A stretch of DNA of 64,000 nt from Brachynemurus nebulosus (taxonomy: Eukaryota > Arthropoda > Insecta > Neuroptera > Myrmeleontidae): contig JAPWDM010000006.1 in NCBI GenBank assembly GCA_035578155.1, positions 13,656,305-13,720,304 of the forward strand. The letters are read 5' to 3'. Made by a program: the position numbers and the translations under genes. Below the pieces are notes generated by a model. The model was not told where the DNA came from, made no database searches, and saw nothing but the letters and a program-made list of their open reading frames with translations. Every line of letters starts with the position of its first letter. Position 1 is the first letter of the stretch. This document shows positions 34,250 to 46,176 of this stretch, in pieces.

Positions 34250-35155
34250 TTATACTAAAATAGTATAAAAATTAAAAACAGATCCACCTAGTGAACTTAG
34301 AATTCTGCAAGCTGCTAAACGTTCAATAATATTGGACAATATTAGGAATTATCGATAAGAATTGTACAATATATTGCGTCGAGTCCGAACTTTTTTAAAT
34401 ATACTGTGCAATTTTCTAATTTCATTTCACACTGAACGAATTATTGAACTATTTCAAGAGAATTTTAATAAGATTGCACAATATTATTGAATATAGCGCC
34501 AAAAATTTCAAAAAATACTCTTACGTATTACCTAGCGAACTTGGAATCCTAGAAGCTGCTAGACGTTCAATAATATTGTACAATATTACGAATCAGCTAT
34601 AAGAATTGTACAATATATTGTGTCGAGTTAGAATTTTTTTTAAATATACTGTGCAATTTTCTAACGTCATTTCACACCTAAACAAATTATTGAACTTTTT
34701 AAAGAGAATTTTAATAAAATTGCACAATATTACTGAATATAGCACCAAAAATTTCTAAAAAGTACTCTTACATATTCAAGTATAAAAACAAATCGACCTA
34801 GTGAACTTGGAATCCTGGAAGTTGTTAGACGTTCAATAATGTACAATATATTGCGTCGAGTAAGAATTTTTTGAAATATATTGTGCAATATTCTAACTTC
34901 ATTTCACAGTGAACGAATTACTGAACTATTTCAAGAAAATTTTAATAAGATTGCACAATATTACTGAATCTAGACGTTCAATAATATTGTACAATATTAG
35001 GAATCATCGATAAGAATTGTACAATATATTGTGTCCAGTCAGAACTTTTTGAAATATACTGTGCAATTTTCGAACTTTATTTCACACTGAACGAATTACT
35101 TAACCAATTTGAAGAGAATTTTAATAAGATTGCACAATATTACTGAACGTTTAGC
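34250..35155 (+). repeat. Tandem array of 145-267-base units with palindromic ATTGTACAAT
   Basis: Four units begin at about 34319, 34563, 34829 and 34973 with ACGTTCAATAATATTGTACA. Each contains GAATTGTACAATATATTGTG and AATAAGATTGCACAATATTA. Ends close to a NotI-like GCGGCCGC at 35154. Confidence 0.85.
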
Positions 35156-35545
35156 GGCCGCTGTTGTAAATACAATTTTTGAAAAATTTGTTTCAGAAAC
35201 GCCGCAAAGAAATTTTACTTTTACCCGCATTGTAATTTAACGTGCATCAAACACGACATTACCGTTTTCTTTTTTTTTTCTTTTTTTTGGAAATCCCATT
35301 AGTGTTCCGTTCCAGTATGGCTGGTACGGATCACTAAAAATGGCGCCACATGGTTTCTACCCGTAAACAATTGAGGTAGAAATTTGAAAATGTTTACCCG
35401 CTAATCTTATACATCCACTTCAATGCCTTCAATCGAAATATTCTAAACTGCGTTCAGTCCTCGTTAAGATTAAGTTCAGTTCTTTACATTGTAAAAGATG
35501 AATTAAAAAAGATACTTATTCTACGTGAAAATTTAACAAAAATAA

Positions 35546-36022
35546 TTACGCAACAAAGTCTAACGGCCGATTAAAGCCACCTTTCCGATTCATATATTGA
35601 CGATATTTACGTTTTAAAATCACATGAACTTCGCCGACATCGTTTCCGGGCAATTTTTTGCCCTTGGTCGTGTCAAAATTACAGAAACCCATTACCCGCA
35701 TCATTTCCTGTTCCTCCGGCGATTTGCCCTCCAGATCGGCCGCCGTGATTGGCGGTCGTTCACTCTCTGTCCCCGGCCGACTTGTACCCGGACGACGTTT
35801 TCGTTCGCGTGAACGTGATCTCGAGTAATCGCGACGATGTTTGTGATCGCGATCTCTGGAACGACGCCTCTCCCGACTTCTGGATCTGCTGCTTCGCTTA
35901 CGACGACGTTCCCGTTCTCGTTCACGTTCTCTGTCGCGGTCACGATCTCTGTCACGATCGCGATCACGATCTCTGTCACGGTCGCGATCACGTCTTCGTG
36001 GCGGTGATTCTGATCGGCCCAT
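35546..36022 (-). CDS. SNRNP27: SNRNP27, U4/U6.U5 tri-snRNP 27 kDa protein
   Basis: Single uninterrupted frame of 158 residues (human is 155). It starts [11 protein letters not shown], followed by a long Arg-Asp/Arg-Glu dipeptide run and RS dipeptides (about residues 10-85), an RS-like low-complexity domain. The globular C terminus is diagnostic: [31 protein letters not shown] and [25 protein letters not shown] ending. It is a tri-snRNP component involved in 5' splice-site handling. Met144 is equivalent to human and worm Met141, a residue known from C. elegans genetics to influence splice-site choice. The ATG is preceded on the mRNA strand by a 15-base A run. Absence of introns is unusual next to the neighbouring multi-exon genes, so an intron-lacking retrocopy is possible, but the frame is intact and there is no 3' poly-A tail. 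No canonical AATAAA lies just downstream, only AATAAG. Confidence 0.94.
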   Translation of the reverse strand: MGRSESPPRRRDRDRDRDRDRDRDRDRDRDRERERERERRRKRSSRSRSRERRRSRDRDHKHRRDYSRSRSRERKRRPGTSRPGTESERPPITAADLEGKSPEEQEMMRVMGFCNFDTTKGKKLPGNDVGEVHVILKRKYRQYMNRKGGFNRPLDFVA

Positions 36023-36325
36023 TTTTTTTTTTTTTTAAATCTTTGGTTAAGAATTAGTTAGCCTACAGTCCAAAAAAAATATTATAATATCATTTTTATA
36101 AAAAAAAAAGTTTGAAATAAAAATAAAAAAAAAAAAGATAAAAAAAATGAAAAAATCACATGGAAATTTTGAAAAAATGTTTTAAAAATTTTTAAAGCTC
36201 ACCGAAAAAATGAGTTTTTTTTTTAAGCGTCACCCAGCAGACATTTTTTTTTATGGCACTACTGGTTTTGTTCGATTTTCTTTCGTTCAAATAAATGTAG
36301 ATTTCACTAGTGATCACGAGTTCTT

Positions 36326-37602
36326 AGAGTCCCTATAATAAATAGAGTCATGACATGTGTGCTGAACACTGATTGGTTTCGGCATTTTCTGTTCAAAATT
36401 TGCCTAAAATACATAAAAACAAATTAAATATTTAACAAAAATCATTTAGTTTAACCTAGAAATAATAATTAAATTAAAACTATTTAATTGTTTATTAATT
36501 TATAATGGCTTTCACACAATCAATGAAATAAGAAATAAGGAGTGTCGCCATCTAGTAACGTTGAACGGAATTTTAACTTAACTGCTCATAGGTACATATG
36601 TGTAGGTATTCTTGTACATCAAAATTCGTGATTTTTTTTTGTCATTAAGTGACAAAAAAGTCATCACGAATGTAATTTTTTCATGAATTTTGATGTGCAA
36701 AAATACCTACATATACCTGTGAGCAGTTACGTTAAAGTTCCATTCAATGTCACTAGATGGCGACACTCCTTATTTCTTATTTCATTGGTTGTGTGAAAGC
36801 TATAACTATTGATCGAAAAGCTTGTGGGGCTGACAATTTTTAAGGTATTAAAAATTGTTTTAAAGTTTTTTAAAGAAAAAATGTGCAATTTCCCAAATTA
36901 CGTACTAACGAAATTTTGTAGTTTTTTTTTCTAGTTTTCTTGATTGATTTGCAAGTAAAACAAGTAAAAAAGTAGATAAAAATTGGAGGACACGTTTAAT
37001 TTCCGTTAAAAAATATTAAAATTTAATATATTAAGCCTTGCGTTTAGTAAGTAAATAACCCATTTTCCTTTCTTTTTTTTAAAAATTTGGGCAAAGAGAA
37101 ATACTAGAAAGAAAAACAAAAAAAATTAATTTAATTATCATATTTATTTGTTACTAAAATAATATAATTTCTAACAGGAATAGTAAAATCATATTAACAT
37201 AACCTAAATTTCCTATAAATAAAAAATTAAGTTTTTAATATATTTAAATGAAAATTAAATATGTGTGTAAACTTTTATCGTCATTTTTACTTGTTTTAGT
37301 ACTAAATCAATAAAAAAAAAAATTTAAAAATTTGACAACTTTATTTATAGATTGGCACATAATTTGGGAATTAGCCAAAAAATGTATTTACCCCGATTTA
37401 TTAACGTTTTGAAAATATAAGTACGGTCCTGTCAGCACCACGTAAGATTTCGAATATTAGCTATAACTTATTAACAATAATTACTTATGTACTCAAAAAT
37501 ATATTTTACTCAAACATGTGACAATTAATTTTGAAGCTTCCCGCTCTGTTTTGGAAAGAAAATGGTTGACATGTCGCGACTCTATTCTATTATAGGGACT
37601 CT
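36326..37602. mobile_element. MULE-like element with 10-bp target duplication
   Basis: Terminal repeats AGAGTCCCTATAATAAATAG and, inverted, AGAGTCCCTATAATAGAATA, continuing to GAGTC and GACATGT. ACGAGTTCTT is present exactly at 36316-36325 and 37603-37612. No transposase frame. Contains family B MITE 36508-36802. Confidence 0.8.
36508..36802. mobile_element. Family B MITE, copy 2
   Basis: Same interior and ends as 11336-11783 (GGCTTTCACACAATCAATG and inverse), shorter, nested inside the MULE-like element 36326-37602. Confidence 0.7.
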
Positions 37603-40600
37603 ACGAGTTCTTTAATTTTATGTTTGCGCGCGCATATCTCCATTGTAAATGAACGACGCTATTCAATAATTATTTAATAATATCCACAAGCACATCATTA
37701 AATTAAATAATTTTAATCAATGTGAAATTTTTTTTGTATAAATTGTTTTTTTCAGTTTATTTGAATACATGACAATCAGTTTGTTCAAATTATTTGTCAA
37801 TAATTGTGTACGATAAACTGAAATATTACCGGATACGTTAAATAAGTTAAAGGTGTATGATCGGAGTTCATTCGTCAGTCCGGTATCTGCTGGTGTGAAG
37901 TGCTACGAAACTTAACGTCACGTTAGAGCTTTTAGTGTGGAAAATTTTAGGTAAGTGATAAAATTTTTATTGAATTTATACGATTTTTCAATGTATTTTC
38001 ATTAAAATTTTATGTTTTTTATTTAAAAATTTCGTTAGATTGGTATGGTTAAATACATTTGCGTGAGGGGTGTGTCACACGATAGATATATAGAATACTC
38101 ATTTATCTTTATGTCAGTTTAAAGAGATTAGTTTTTTTTTTAATAATTTATTTCTGTTTTTGAATGAGATAGCAACAGTAAATCTTAAGATTTGTATAAA
38201 TTTAAAAAATTTAAATTATTAAAGTTATTTTTTTGGAGATATTTTACATCTAAAAATAATATAATGATCTAATTTGAAAATTTTTGTTAAGAACAAGGGT
38301 TGTCAAATTTGACTTTTCAAATAACGAATCGTTCGATTCCGAACGCGTCTGCGTTACGTCCTATTTTTGATTTTTCTTTGTTACAAAACATTTATTGAGT
38401 TATATCAAATTTTACGTTAGATTTAAATAAAATAGTAACGGGTTTTTGAAGAATTTTGGTCAATAATTAAAATTTTTGATAATTTTGTGACCTTTAAGTA
38501 TTTGAGTATCTTGAATATTATCAAGTTTTTTTTTTTTTAATTTTTGAATGATATTGTATTTAAGTAAATATAAATTTAATAATTAATGTTTTTAATGAAT
38601 ACTGGTTCTGATTGGTGTCGGGACAGTCGAGTTTTTATCGTTGATACGACACGATTCACGATTCCATTTCAGTACGGTTTTTGGTGAGCAAGTTTGTGGT
38701 ATATGCTTCTGTAATTATCAGTCAGTAACTTGAAAAAAAAAATTAATTTTGTTTTAATTGAAGACTGTATTTTTTAATTGTTTATGTTGAGTATGGTGTC
38801 TTAATAGTGTATTGTACGGATAAAGTTGAAGCATTTTGTTTTAAACGCTTTTTTGTGTGGTAAGTACACTTTTTTGAAATTAAAAATAGATTAAATATTT
38901 GAAAATTTTAAGTTTTAATTTTATTTTGAGTGCATAGTTAGTGCAACGTTGAAAAGCACTATGTTCGCTAGTGCATATTTTATTTTGAAGTTATTTTTAA
39001 ACGGAATGATTTACGTCTTAAAAAGAATATAATTTTAAAAAAAAAATATTGGTCCTTTTCTATAGTGCTTATAGTTTACGAAAGTAATCATCAAAAGTTT
39101 TCGGTATCGAAAAAAAAAAATTAACCATTGAATGTACCGGAAATTAGATAATTTTTATAATTATATTTGTAATATCCATTACCACTGATACCTATACCAA
39201 TAGGGGATAATATTAAGAAGGGTTGTTTTTTTAGAAATTAAATAGTATTTTATCTATTTTAGAGTCGTTCGTTCTGTTGAAGTTTTTGCCACAGTTTAAG
39301 GAAATATTTTTTGTAACATTTTATGAATTTTTATCAGTTGTTATCTTAAAAACGTTGATATGAAATGCATTTTTGTTTTTGAAAATAGCTTATTTTAACG
39401 AATATAACCTTGTAAGTATAATTCGTTTCAAAAAAATCTAGGACATTTTTTTTTGGAGTTATGTAATTCAGTGGTAATCAAACGTTACTACGTTAGGTTA
39501 TCAATTTTTCGAATTTTCTTTATTACATTGAACATTTAAACAGAAATTATAGGACATAAAATTTCACTTTTTCTGTGTATCCATGAATTAGATTAGTTTT
39601 CTTCTTTCGAAAGTTAAGAAGATTCAGTTGGATTAATAAATGATGGCAAGTACTTCATGAACGGTTTTTCATGGATTTTTCCTATTTTCATTTGGCATTG
39701 ATGATGATAGTCAGATCCTTTTCCTCGGTCAGTGCCCAAATAATTAAAAGTGTAAAAAATTAATTCCTTTATTTTTTTTTTCAAAATTCAAGTTTTTATT
39801 GAAAAGTATTGGTCTATAATGACGAATTTTCATCACATAGAACGAAAATTATAATCCTCAGCTTTTTAGACAGTTTTGGGAAAGAAATGAGAATCTGAAA
39901 AGTCCCAATTTTTGGAGACACAAAAAAAAACCTATTTAAATCTGTGTTTTTATCATTATGAACTTAAGATTTATGCTAATTACACCCTTTGATGTTGGCT
40001 ACCTACATATATAAATATATATAAATAAGTATATATATAAATACAATATTTAATGTTTTTTGTGTGTCCTAAAACATGCAGTTTTTGATATACGAGGTTA
40101 AGAAAGAGTACGCGCGATATTAAAAAAGAATTTTGAAAAAAAATTTCGTCAAAAGATTGACTTTAAGTTTAATTAAAATTTGAAATTGAGAAACCAAAAA
40201 TTGTGTCCGAGTAACGCTGGTCGCAGAGCGCCTTTAGAAGAAATACGTCAATTTCGACACGCCATACAATCGTCATTTTATTTTTAATTATTCCAGAAAA
40301 ATTACCAATTTAATCATAGAACAAATTTAATTGTCCAATAGATTCTTTTTTTTGAAAAAAATATCTTAAAAATTATGTTATTTTGAGTGCATTCAGATGA
40401 AAATATTTAAGGAATTTTGCCTTTTTTTTCACCTACCTAACTAAAAAACAAATCTTTATTTTGTAAACAAATCAATTTTTTGTTTACAATTTTTTGATAC
40501 AATAGTTATCCTTCAGATTTCAAAAAATGTTTTGTCTGTAATTTTTATGTTTTTTGCTGAAAAGTTGAAATTTGATTAGGTATTTTTGTTTATCTTCAAA

Positions 40601-41219
40601 TCGTGTAAAGATACTTAACACGTTGACGATCATGAACACCATACGGTGTCAAATAAAATCTCACTGATTGCGATATAACGTTGTGTCACGTACCTGTTGT
40701 GTCTAGACAGAGAGCAAGCGTCATTTGTTAAGGTGTATTATAATTTCTTATGACCGGTAATGTGTTAAAATCATTATTATTACTATTTTTTGTCAATATT
40801 TGTAATAATTATGAATACTAAACTATGCTTATGCATTAATTATTTTTATTTTTACCGTGTAAATAAGTTTTGCACATTTTTTTGAAAATTCTTTCTGTTC
40901 AAGAGTTTTACATATACATAAATAGATGTGTTAATTTCTATTTTTGTTGATGATCATTATTTCTGTTTCAAGGTTACCACCAGTTCTTAATAGATAGAGT
41001 CAGTCTATAGCCGTTCTCTGCATAAAATAACAAAAATAATATCACTAATTTAATACTATCTTACTATTTCTTACTATATACGCACACACGTGCCTAAAGA
41101 TGGGTGTTTAAAAATCATTGAGTGGTTTATACCGGTTGTTTTTAAAAGAGATATCGATTAAAACATTTACGGAAAATCTTTCGGCTTTTTTTAAGCTGTC
41201 AACATTAGCCCACTTCTAG
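37603..41219. other. Long non-coding stretch
   Basis: AT-rich, no coding exon recognised. Holds a promoter/5'-exon candidate (37872-37951) and a similar possible exon ending at a GTAAGT donor near 38861. The rest shows nothing definite. Confidence 0.5.
37872..37951 (+). promoter_or_regulatory. Candidate transcription start and 5' UTR exon
   Basis: CGTCAGTCCGG resembles an arthropod initiator (TCAGT). The roughly 75 bases after it are less AT-rich than surroundings and end at AATTTTAG followed by GTAAGTG, a strong donor. No downstream coding exon was found, so this is inference. Confidence 0.3.
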
Positions 41220-41221
41220 TA

Positions 41222-41707
41222 CACCAGTTCCTCAATTTACGCTCATATCCGTTCCACGGGGATTCAATTTACCCTAATAAAAAATGGCGTAAATTGAAGG
41301 AAAATACTGGAATTGAAAGCTAAACTAAAAATTTTAGAGAATTTTATAACACAAATTATAAAGAATATGTAGAAATTTTACATATATTTAAATTTTAAAA
41401 ATATCGTTATTTTCGATAACGAAAGGTAGGTTTTGACAGTTGCAATACGTTCAGAATACTCACAATTTGTTTAGTTGAAGCCTTCAAAAATTTCTTTATT
41501 TTTTTGAGCTACGATACACCGTTTACGAGATATTTACGATCAAAGTTTTCAACAACGTAAAGTATCATTATTTTTATAAACAAACATAGTAAAAAAAAGG
41601 TACACTTTATAAGCACTTCAACAATAAGATCCGCGTAAATTGAGTTCAATTTGCCGCGTAAAATGAATAGTCGCGTAAAAAAATCCGCATAAATTGAGGG
41701 ACCGGTG
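41222..41707. mobile_element. TA-flanked mariner-like MITE
   Basis: CACCAGTTCCTCAATTTACG and inverted CACCGGTCCCTCAATTTATG, each bordered by TA. Several GCGTAAATTGA motifs lie inside, near both ends. Confidence 0.75.
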
Positions 41708-41709
41708 TA

Positions 41710-43550
41710 GTTTTTTCATTTGTTACCAGACGGCTAAACGTTAAACAACGGAGCCATTTGATTATTTTCCAATATTCGATTTTTTTTTTTATTGAATTAT
41801 AAAATTTTTGGATCGATTTTTCTCGAGACAAATGTACAAGTGTCATTCCTCATATTAATAGCAGCAGCGATAATTTTATGAACATCCGGTATTATAATAA
41901 AAATATAAGAACGTCAATGAATTATGTTGACAAGACCCACCTACAATTAATTTTTTAATTATTTTCTTACAAAATCTTATTTGCATATTATGTACACTGG
42001 TTTGTGTGTATTGCAGCGTCGTATGTACAATGTAATTGCATAAGAGAATCATCTTTTTAAATTCTCTAACTGTGGTGAAAGTGATTCACATAGTTAAAAA
42101 ATTTAATTGAATACAATTAGAAAATAATATCAATTTCCATTAAGTAATTATTTATGTAGAGACAATTTTTTTACAGTGACGAAACGTGTCGTTAAACGTC
42201 CGTCAGCGTGAGACTCTTTAAATAATTGAAATTTTAACCAACGGTTTCCAATTTGGTGTTTGACAGTTTTATATTTATTTTGAATTTCCCGCTAAAATAT
42301 TGCTCGACGTCATAGCTCAGTATGGTCAAAAGATAAACACGAATTTCTTAAGTAAACATTGTAAGGCAGACATGACATTCACAAATTGTTATTTTTTGGC
42401 TGTTTTATTTTATAAAATGATTTCTATTCTAGAACTCTTAAATGATAATATAAATATATACCCAATTTCAAATACAAAATTGAGCATGAATCACCTTTAA
42501 AGAATTAAATAATTTTTTTATTTCAAACAAATCAATCTTCTATTCTTTTTTAAAAACAAACTGCAAATTTAAAATTTACGCAAGTTCAATAATGAAAGAG
42601 ATAAAGCCAAGAAAAACGGGAATTCTTTAAATTCATAAGTGATGAATCGTGGTTAAATTTAAGTGAAATGGATTATAATTATAGATCGGTTAAAGTGTAA
42701 AATTTTAAGTGTATTTTTTTTTTTAAATTTTATTGGAGACGAAAATATTTAATGTCTCTAGAAGCTGCAAATATAAATTTTTGCTTACGGGGTTCTGTGG
42801 GCTGATGCCTAACATTACTGTGGACCTTTTTAGAGCAAAAACTGAAAATTGAAAAAAATCGACTTACGAGGTTTTGAAGTTTAATGATCGATATCGATAT
42901 AGTAACCTGCTTAGTTTTATACAAACGACAATAAATTGCTAGATCAGTAGCGTTCCAATTTTTTCAAGTTTTATTTTTAACAGTAAATTTTCTAATTACT
43001 ATAATTATTGATTCGTATAAAATTTTGAATTAAAGTAGTGAAGGGTTCAGAATCCCCACATCACGTCCCACGTAGCTTCATCAGACTTCATACCATTACA
43101 TTTTGACAATACTGAGCTGTGACGTCATCAAGACCGTACATATATGACTGTCTGTCAAATATCCTGTTGTGTCAGCGGATTAATTGTTACGAAATGAAAG
43201 ATTTGATAAAAATATTGATGTGTTTTGTTTTCTTTGTACACTTTGGTGCTCTTAAATCGGCTTGTTTTAATTAATAATGAGATGTCGGTGGTTGGGTGTC
43301 ATTCTTGTCTGACTGTGTGAGATTATTATATCATTTTTAGACAATGTAACAGCAAGACAACAGTTATATTACGTTGACCTAAATTTTTTTAATAAAAACC
43401 AATTTATTAAAAGTATTTGTTACAATTCACCTTGGCAAATAAAATTGTAATTTTTTATTTTATTTTAAATTTTATGATGTATATTATGATTTTAAGAATG
43501 AAAGGTGTACTCTTAATTTTTTTTTTTTTTTGATTAAAAATGTTGGGTTT
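41710..43550. other. Non-coding stretch
   Basis: AT-rich. No gene, RNA or element recognised between the mariner-like MITE and the next repeat. Confidence 0.4.
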
Positions 43551-43569
43551 GTACAGTTTGGAAAATATT

Positions 43570-43840
43570 TCAGAAATTATGGAAGACTAGGCGTACCCGT
43601 GACGTCGTTCCCGGGACGCATTGTTATAAAAAATGTGTGCACATGCTCAAAATGAGTTTTCTATTTTCCCGTGCGAATGAAACATTTTCCCGGAGTAAAA
43701 AGTATCTTAGATGTTGACCCAGGTAATAGGTTATCGTCACACCAAATTTCATTAAAATCCGTCCAGTAGTTTTTGCGTGATACGTGAACAGACAGACAGA
43801 CAAAAATTTTAAAAATAGCTGTTTTGATATCTACGTTGAT
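43570..43840 (+). repeat. Repeat with GAACAGACAGACAGACAAAA
   Basis: AAATTTCATTAAAATCCGTC, AGTAGTTTTTGCGTGATACG and GACAGACAGACAAAAATTTT match a block seen in many insect repeats. Upstream boundary unclear. Confidence 0.55.
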
Positions 43841-43925
43841 AACTTTTTACAGTAGCAGTATATTTTCCAAAAAAATATTACATGTGCAGAAACGGTCTCG
43901 TTACAGTTTTATTATATGTAAGGTA

Positions 43926-44157
43926 AAAGCCCCCATTATGGAACGGTATCTAATACTGGAACAGTTTTGATATTTACATATTAATGAAGTTATTTCTGAA
44001 AGAAACGTCTGATAACAAAAACTATTATTAATAGAATGATTGTTTTTCAATTTAAATTCACCTCGCATTTAATGGTTTCCTTACTTAATTAAAGAGATAA
44101 ATATGTAAAATGTCTAAACTGTTCCACTATTAGATACCGTTCCATAATGGGGGCTTT
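43926..44157. mobile_element. TA-flanked MITE
   Basis: AAAGCCCCCATTATGGAACG, continuing GTATCTAATA, at the left; the near-perfect inverse at the right; TA on both sides (43924-43925, 44158-44159). A relative lies at 33370-33565. Confidence 0.8.
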
Positions 44158-44630
44158 TACGTTATAGAATTTTTTTTTTGACAATTGCAATTTTACTTTT
44201 GAATCCATCATGCTTCATTTTGATGCGACGTTGTCAAATGATGCCAGATTTTTGGTTAATATAGACTTGATTCCAAGAATTAGGTAATTTTTTTTTCAAT
44301 ATCGTATCTCCTAAGTTTTTAAGCCGTTTACCCCCGTTACTATGCAAAGTATTAGATTTTTTAACATCATTTTCCATCGATATAATATAATAAAAATTTC
44401 CCATGTTCCCAATTTAACATAAAAATTAGTAGAATGAAATTGGTCATTGAACAAAAAGCTACTTGCGCGTAGTATCTAATATACTGTTATATTTAGATAC
44501 ACACAGCAGGTGTTTTATTTTCATACGAATAAAAATTATATATCGCCGCTTCATCTAAATTCATAAATACATACTAGGAATTTTAAAATTTTCTTTTGTG
44601 GCCATATTCTTTAGAGATCTAAACTTTAAC

Positions 44631-44951
44631 TCTTTAAATGATTAAGACGAATTAACTCGTCCTGCAATATGGCGGCTCAAAATGCTGTCATATGTATATA
44701 TTTACTGCTACAGGTGCCGCCACCTCTGAAAATACGGTATAATTCTAAATAATGTTCAATTTTATCAACATAGTTTAGTATAATTTATTTTTTGTAAATT
44801 CCTAGGGTTCACTTTTTTAATGTTTGGGATGTTTGATTTTTTTCTTTTTCTTTTTTTGTAGCCTTATCTATTGTACTTAACACTTGGCAGTAAAACGTCC
44901 GGCATTTTGAAACAAAAAAAATTTTACCACATGGTTTGTTTAAAAGGTTTA
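44631..44951 (+). repeat. Dispersed repeat D, copy 3
   Basis: Third copy of the 300-base family, with a small internal deletion after GCTACAGGTGCCGCCA. Confidence 0.8.
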
Positions 44952-45154
44952 AAAATATTAACAACTATTCTTGTAACACCCTGTACAACATTAACTCAAC
45001 CGAACTGAACAAAAATTTCACTTGCACGTATTTTATATTTAATTATACACAGTTCAGAGTTTTACATTAAAAAAAGCAGAATAATAAATAAATTTCATTT
45101 TTTAAAATAAATTAACATTAATAATATACAACAAAAAAGACAACCAAGTGAAAC

Positions 45155-45480
45155 GGTGGCGCATGCGCACAACGATCAAAAATAAGTGCTAAATACCTGC
45201 GAGAGGTGATTTGGTTACTGTTTGGTGGTGTTCTGTACATAAACAAACGAAGTAGTATCACGTTTTATAGAACATAACGGATACCGAACAGCCAAGAGAA
45301 GAACCCCACACTTCGCTAACGGTTATTTGAAAAAACAAAGCAAAAACAATAAAAACGCATCTGTTGTTAGTGTTTGGAATAAAATTATTTTAATTCAAAA
45401 GTAAACATTGAATAATTTAATTGAATTTTCAAGAAAACTTGTCTTTTCTTTGCTATTCCTCAATATTAAAGGTACAAATA
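45155..45480 (+). promoter_or_regulatory. Promoter-like region with NRF-1-type site
   Basis: GGCGCATGCGCAC at about 45162 fits the NRF-1/Ewg binding site. It is followed by less AT-rich sequence. No coding exon attached. Confidence 0.3.
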
Positions 45481-45585
45481 CAAAGTGGTTGGGTTTTCAT
45501 AGTTAAAAAGCATGCAATTTTTCAAAATATTTTTGTACTGAACGTGGCTATTTTATTCTGGAATCTTCTACCATGCTTTATTTAA

Positions 45586-46172
45586 GGGGTTATTCTAGTC
45601 TAGAGGCTCGATTTTGAGGTGATTTTACGGGCGTAATAAAAAAAAAGCACTAAACATTTTTAGTGTTAATTTTTTTAACAGTTTTTTATTGATATTTGAA
45701 AAGTTTAAAAATCTATAAAAATTAACAAAAAGTTCAAAATTGAAATCGGTAGAGGCCGGCAAAGTGGGGACTCAAAAAAAAAAGGTGTCTCCTGGTTGAC
45801 GTGATTCCAACCCTCCTGGTGATCTGAAACATAAAATTTTAGTTAATTCTTAATAAACAAGGATGTAGAATTAGTTGGACGTAGCCGATTCGAAAAAATA
45901 AATTTTTTCACAAAATAGCGTCCATTTACAAAAAAAAAAACATTTTTTCCCCTCCCTTTTTTTTTTAACTTTTGAAATTTTTTAAAAATGGTAACAAGAA
46001 ATTCTAATTATCTCTACATCGGACCAATTTTGATAGTATTAAGAAGGTCTGTATCAAATTTCAAGTAAATCGGTGCATTAGAACTTTTGAGATATCATGT
46101 CAACCGTATCGAAAAAAGTAGTTTCGATTATTTTGGGAAAAATTTGAATTTAATCTAGACTAGAATACCCCC
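45586..46172. mobile_element. piggyBac-like MITE with TTAA duplication
   Basis: GGGGTTATTCTAGTCTAGA at the left and inverse TCTAGACTAGAATACCCCC at the right, immediately bordered by TTAA (45582-45585, 46173-46176). 587 bases, no transposase. Confidence 0.85.
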
Positions 46173-46176
46173 TTAA

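Larger units (their letters stand above)
30981..35545. other. FANCI-SNRNP27 intergenic region
   Basis: Mostly repeats: family F (31365-31605), a 24-bp-TIR element (32808-32957), a degenerate TA element (33370-33565) and a tandem array (34250-35155). About 31610-32800 and 33570-34130 show nothing beyond AT-rich sequence. Confidence 0.7.

Noticed and set aside
34250..35155. CRISPR-like array
   Set aside because: Units are long, unequal and diverged with no short identical repeats and unique spacers; the surroundings are eukaryotic.
35749..36057. 102-codon plus-strand frame opposite SNRNP27
   Set aside because: Shadow of the Arg-Asp repeat on the other strand.
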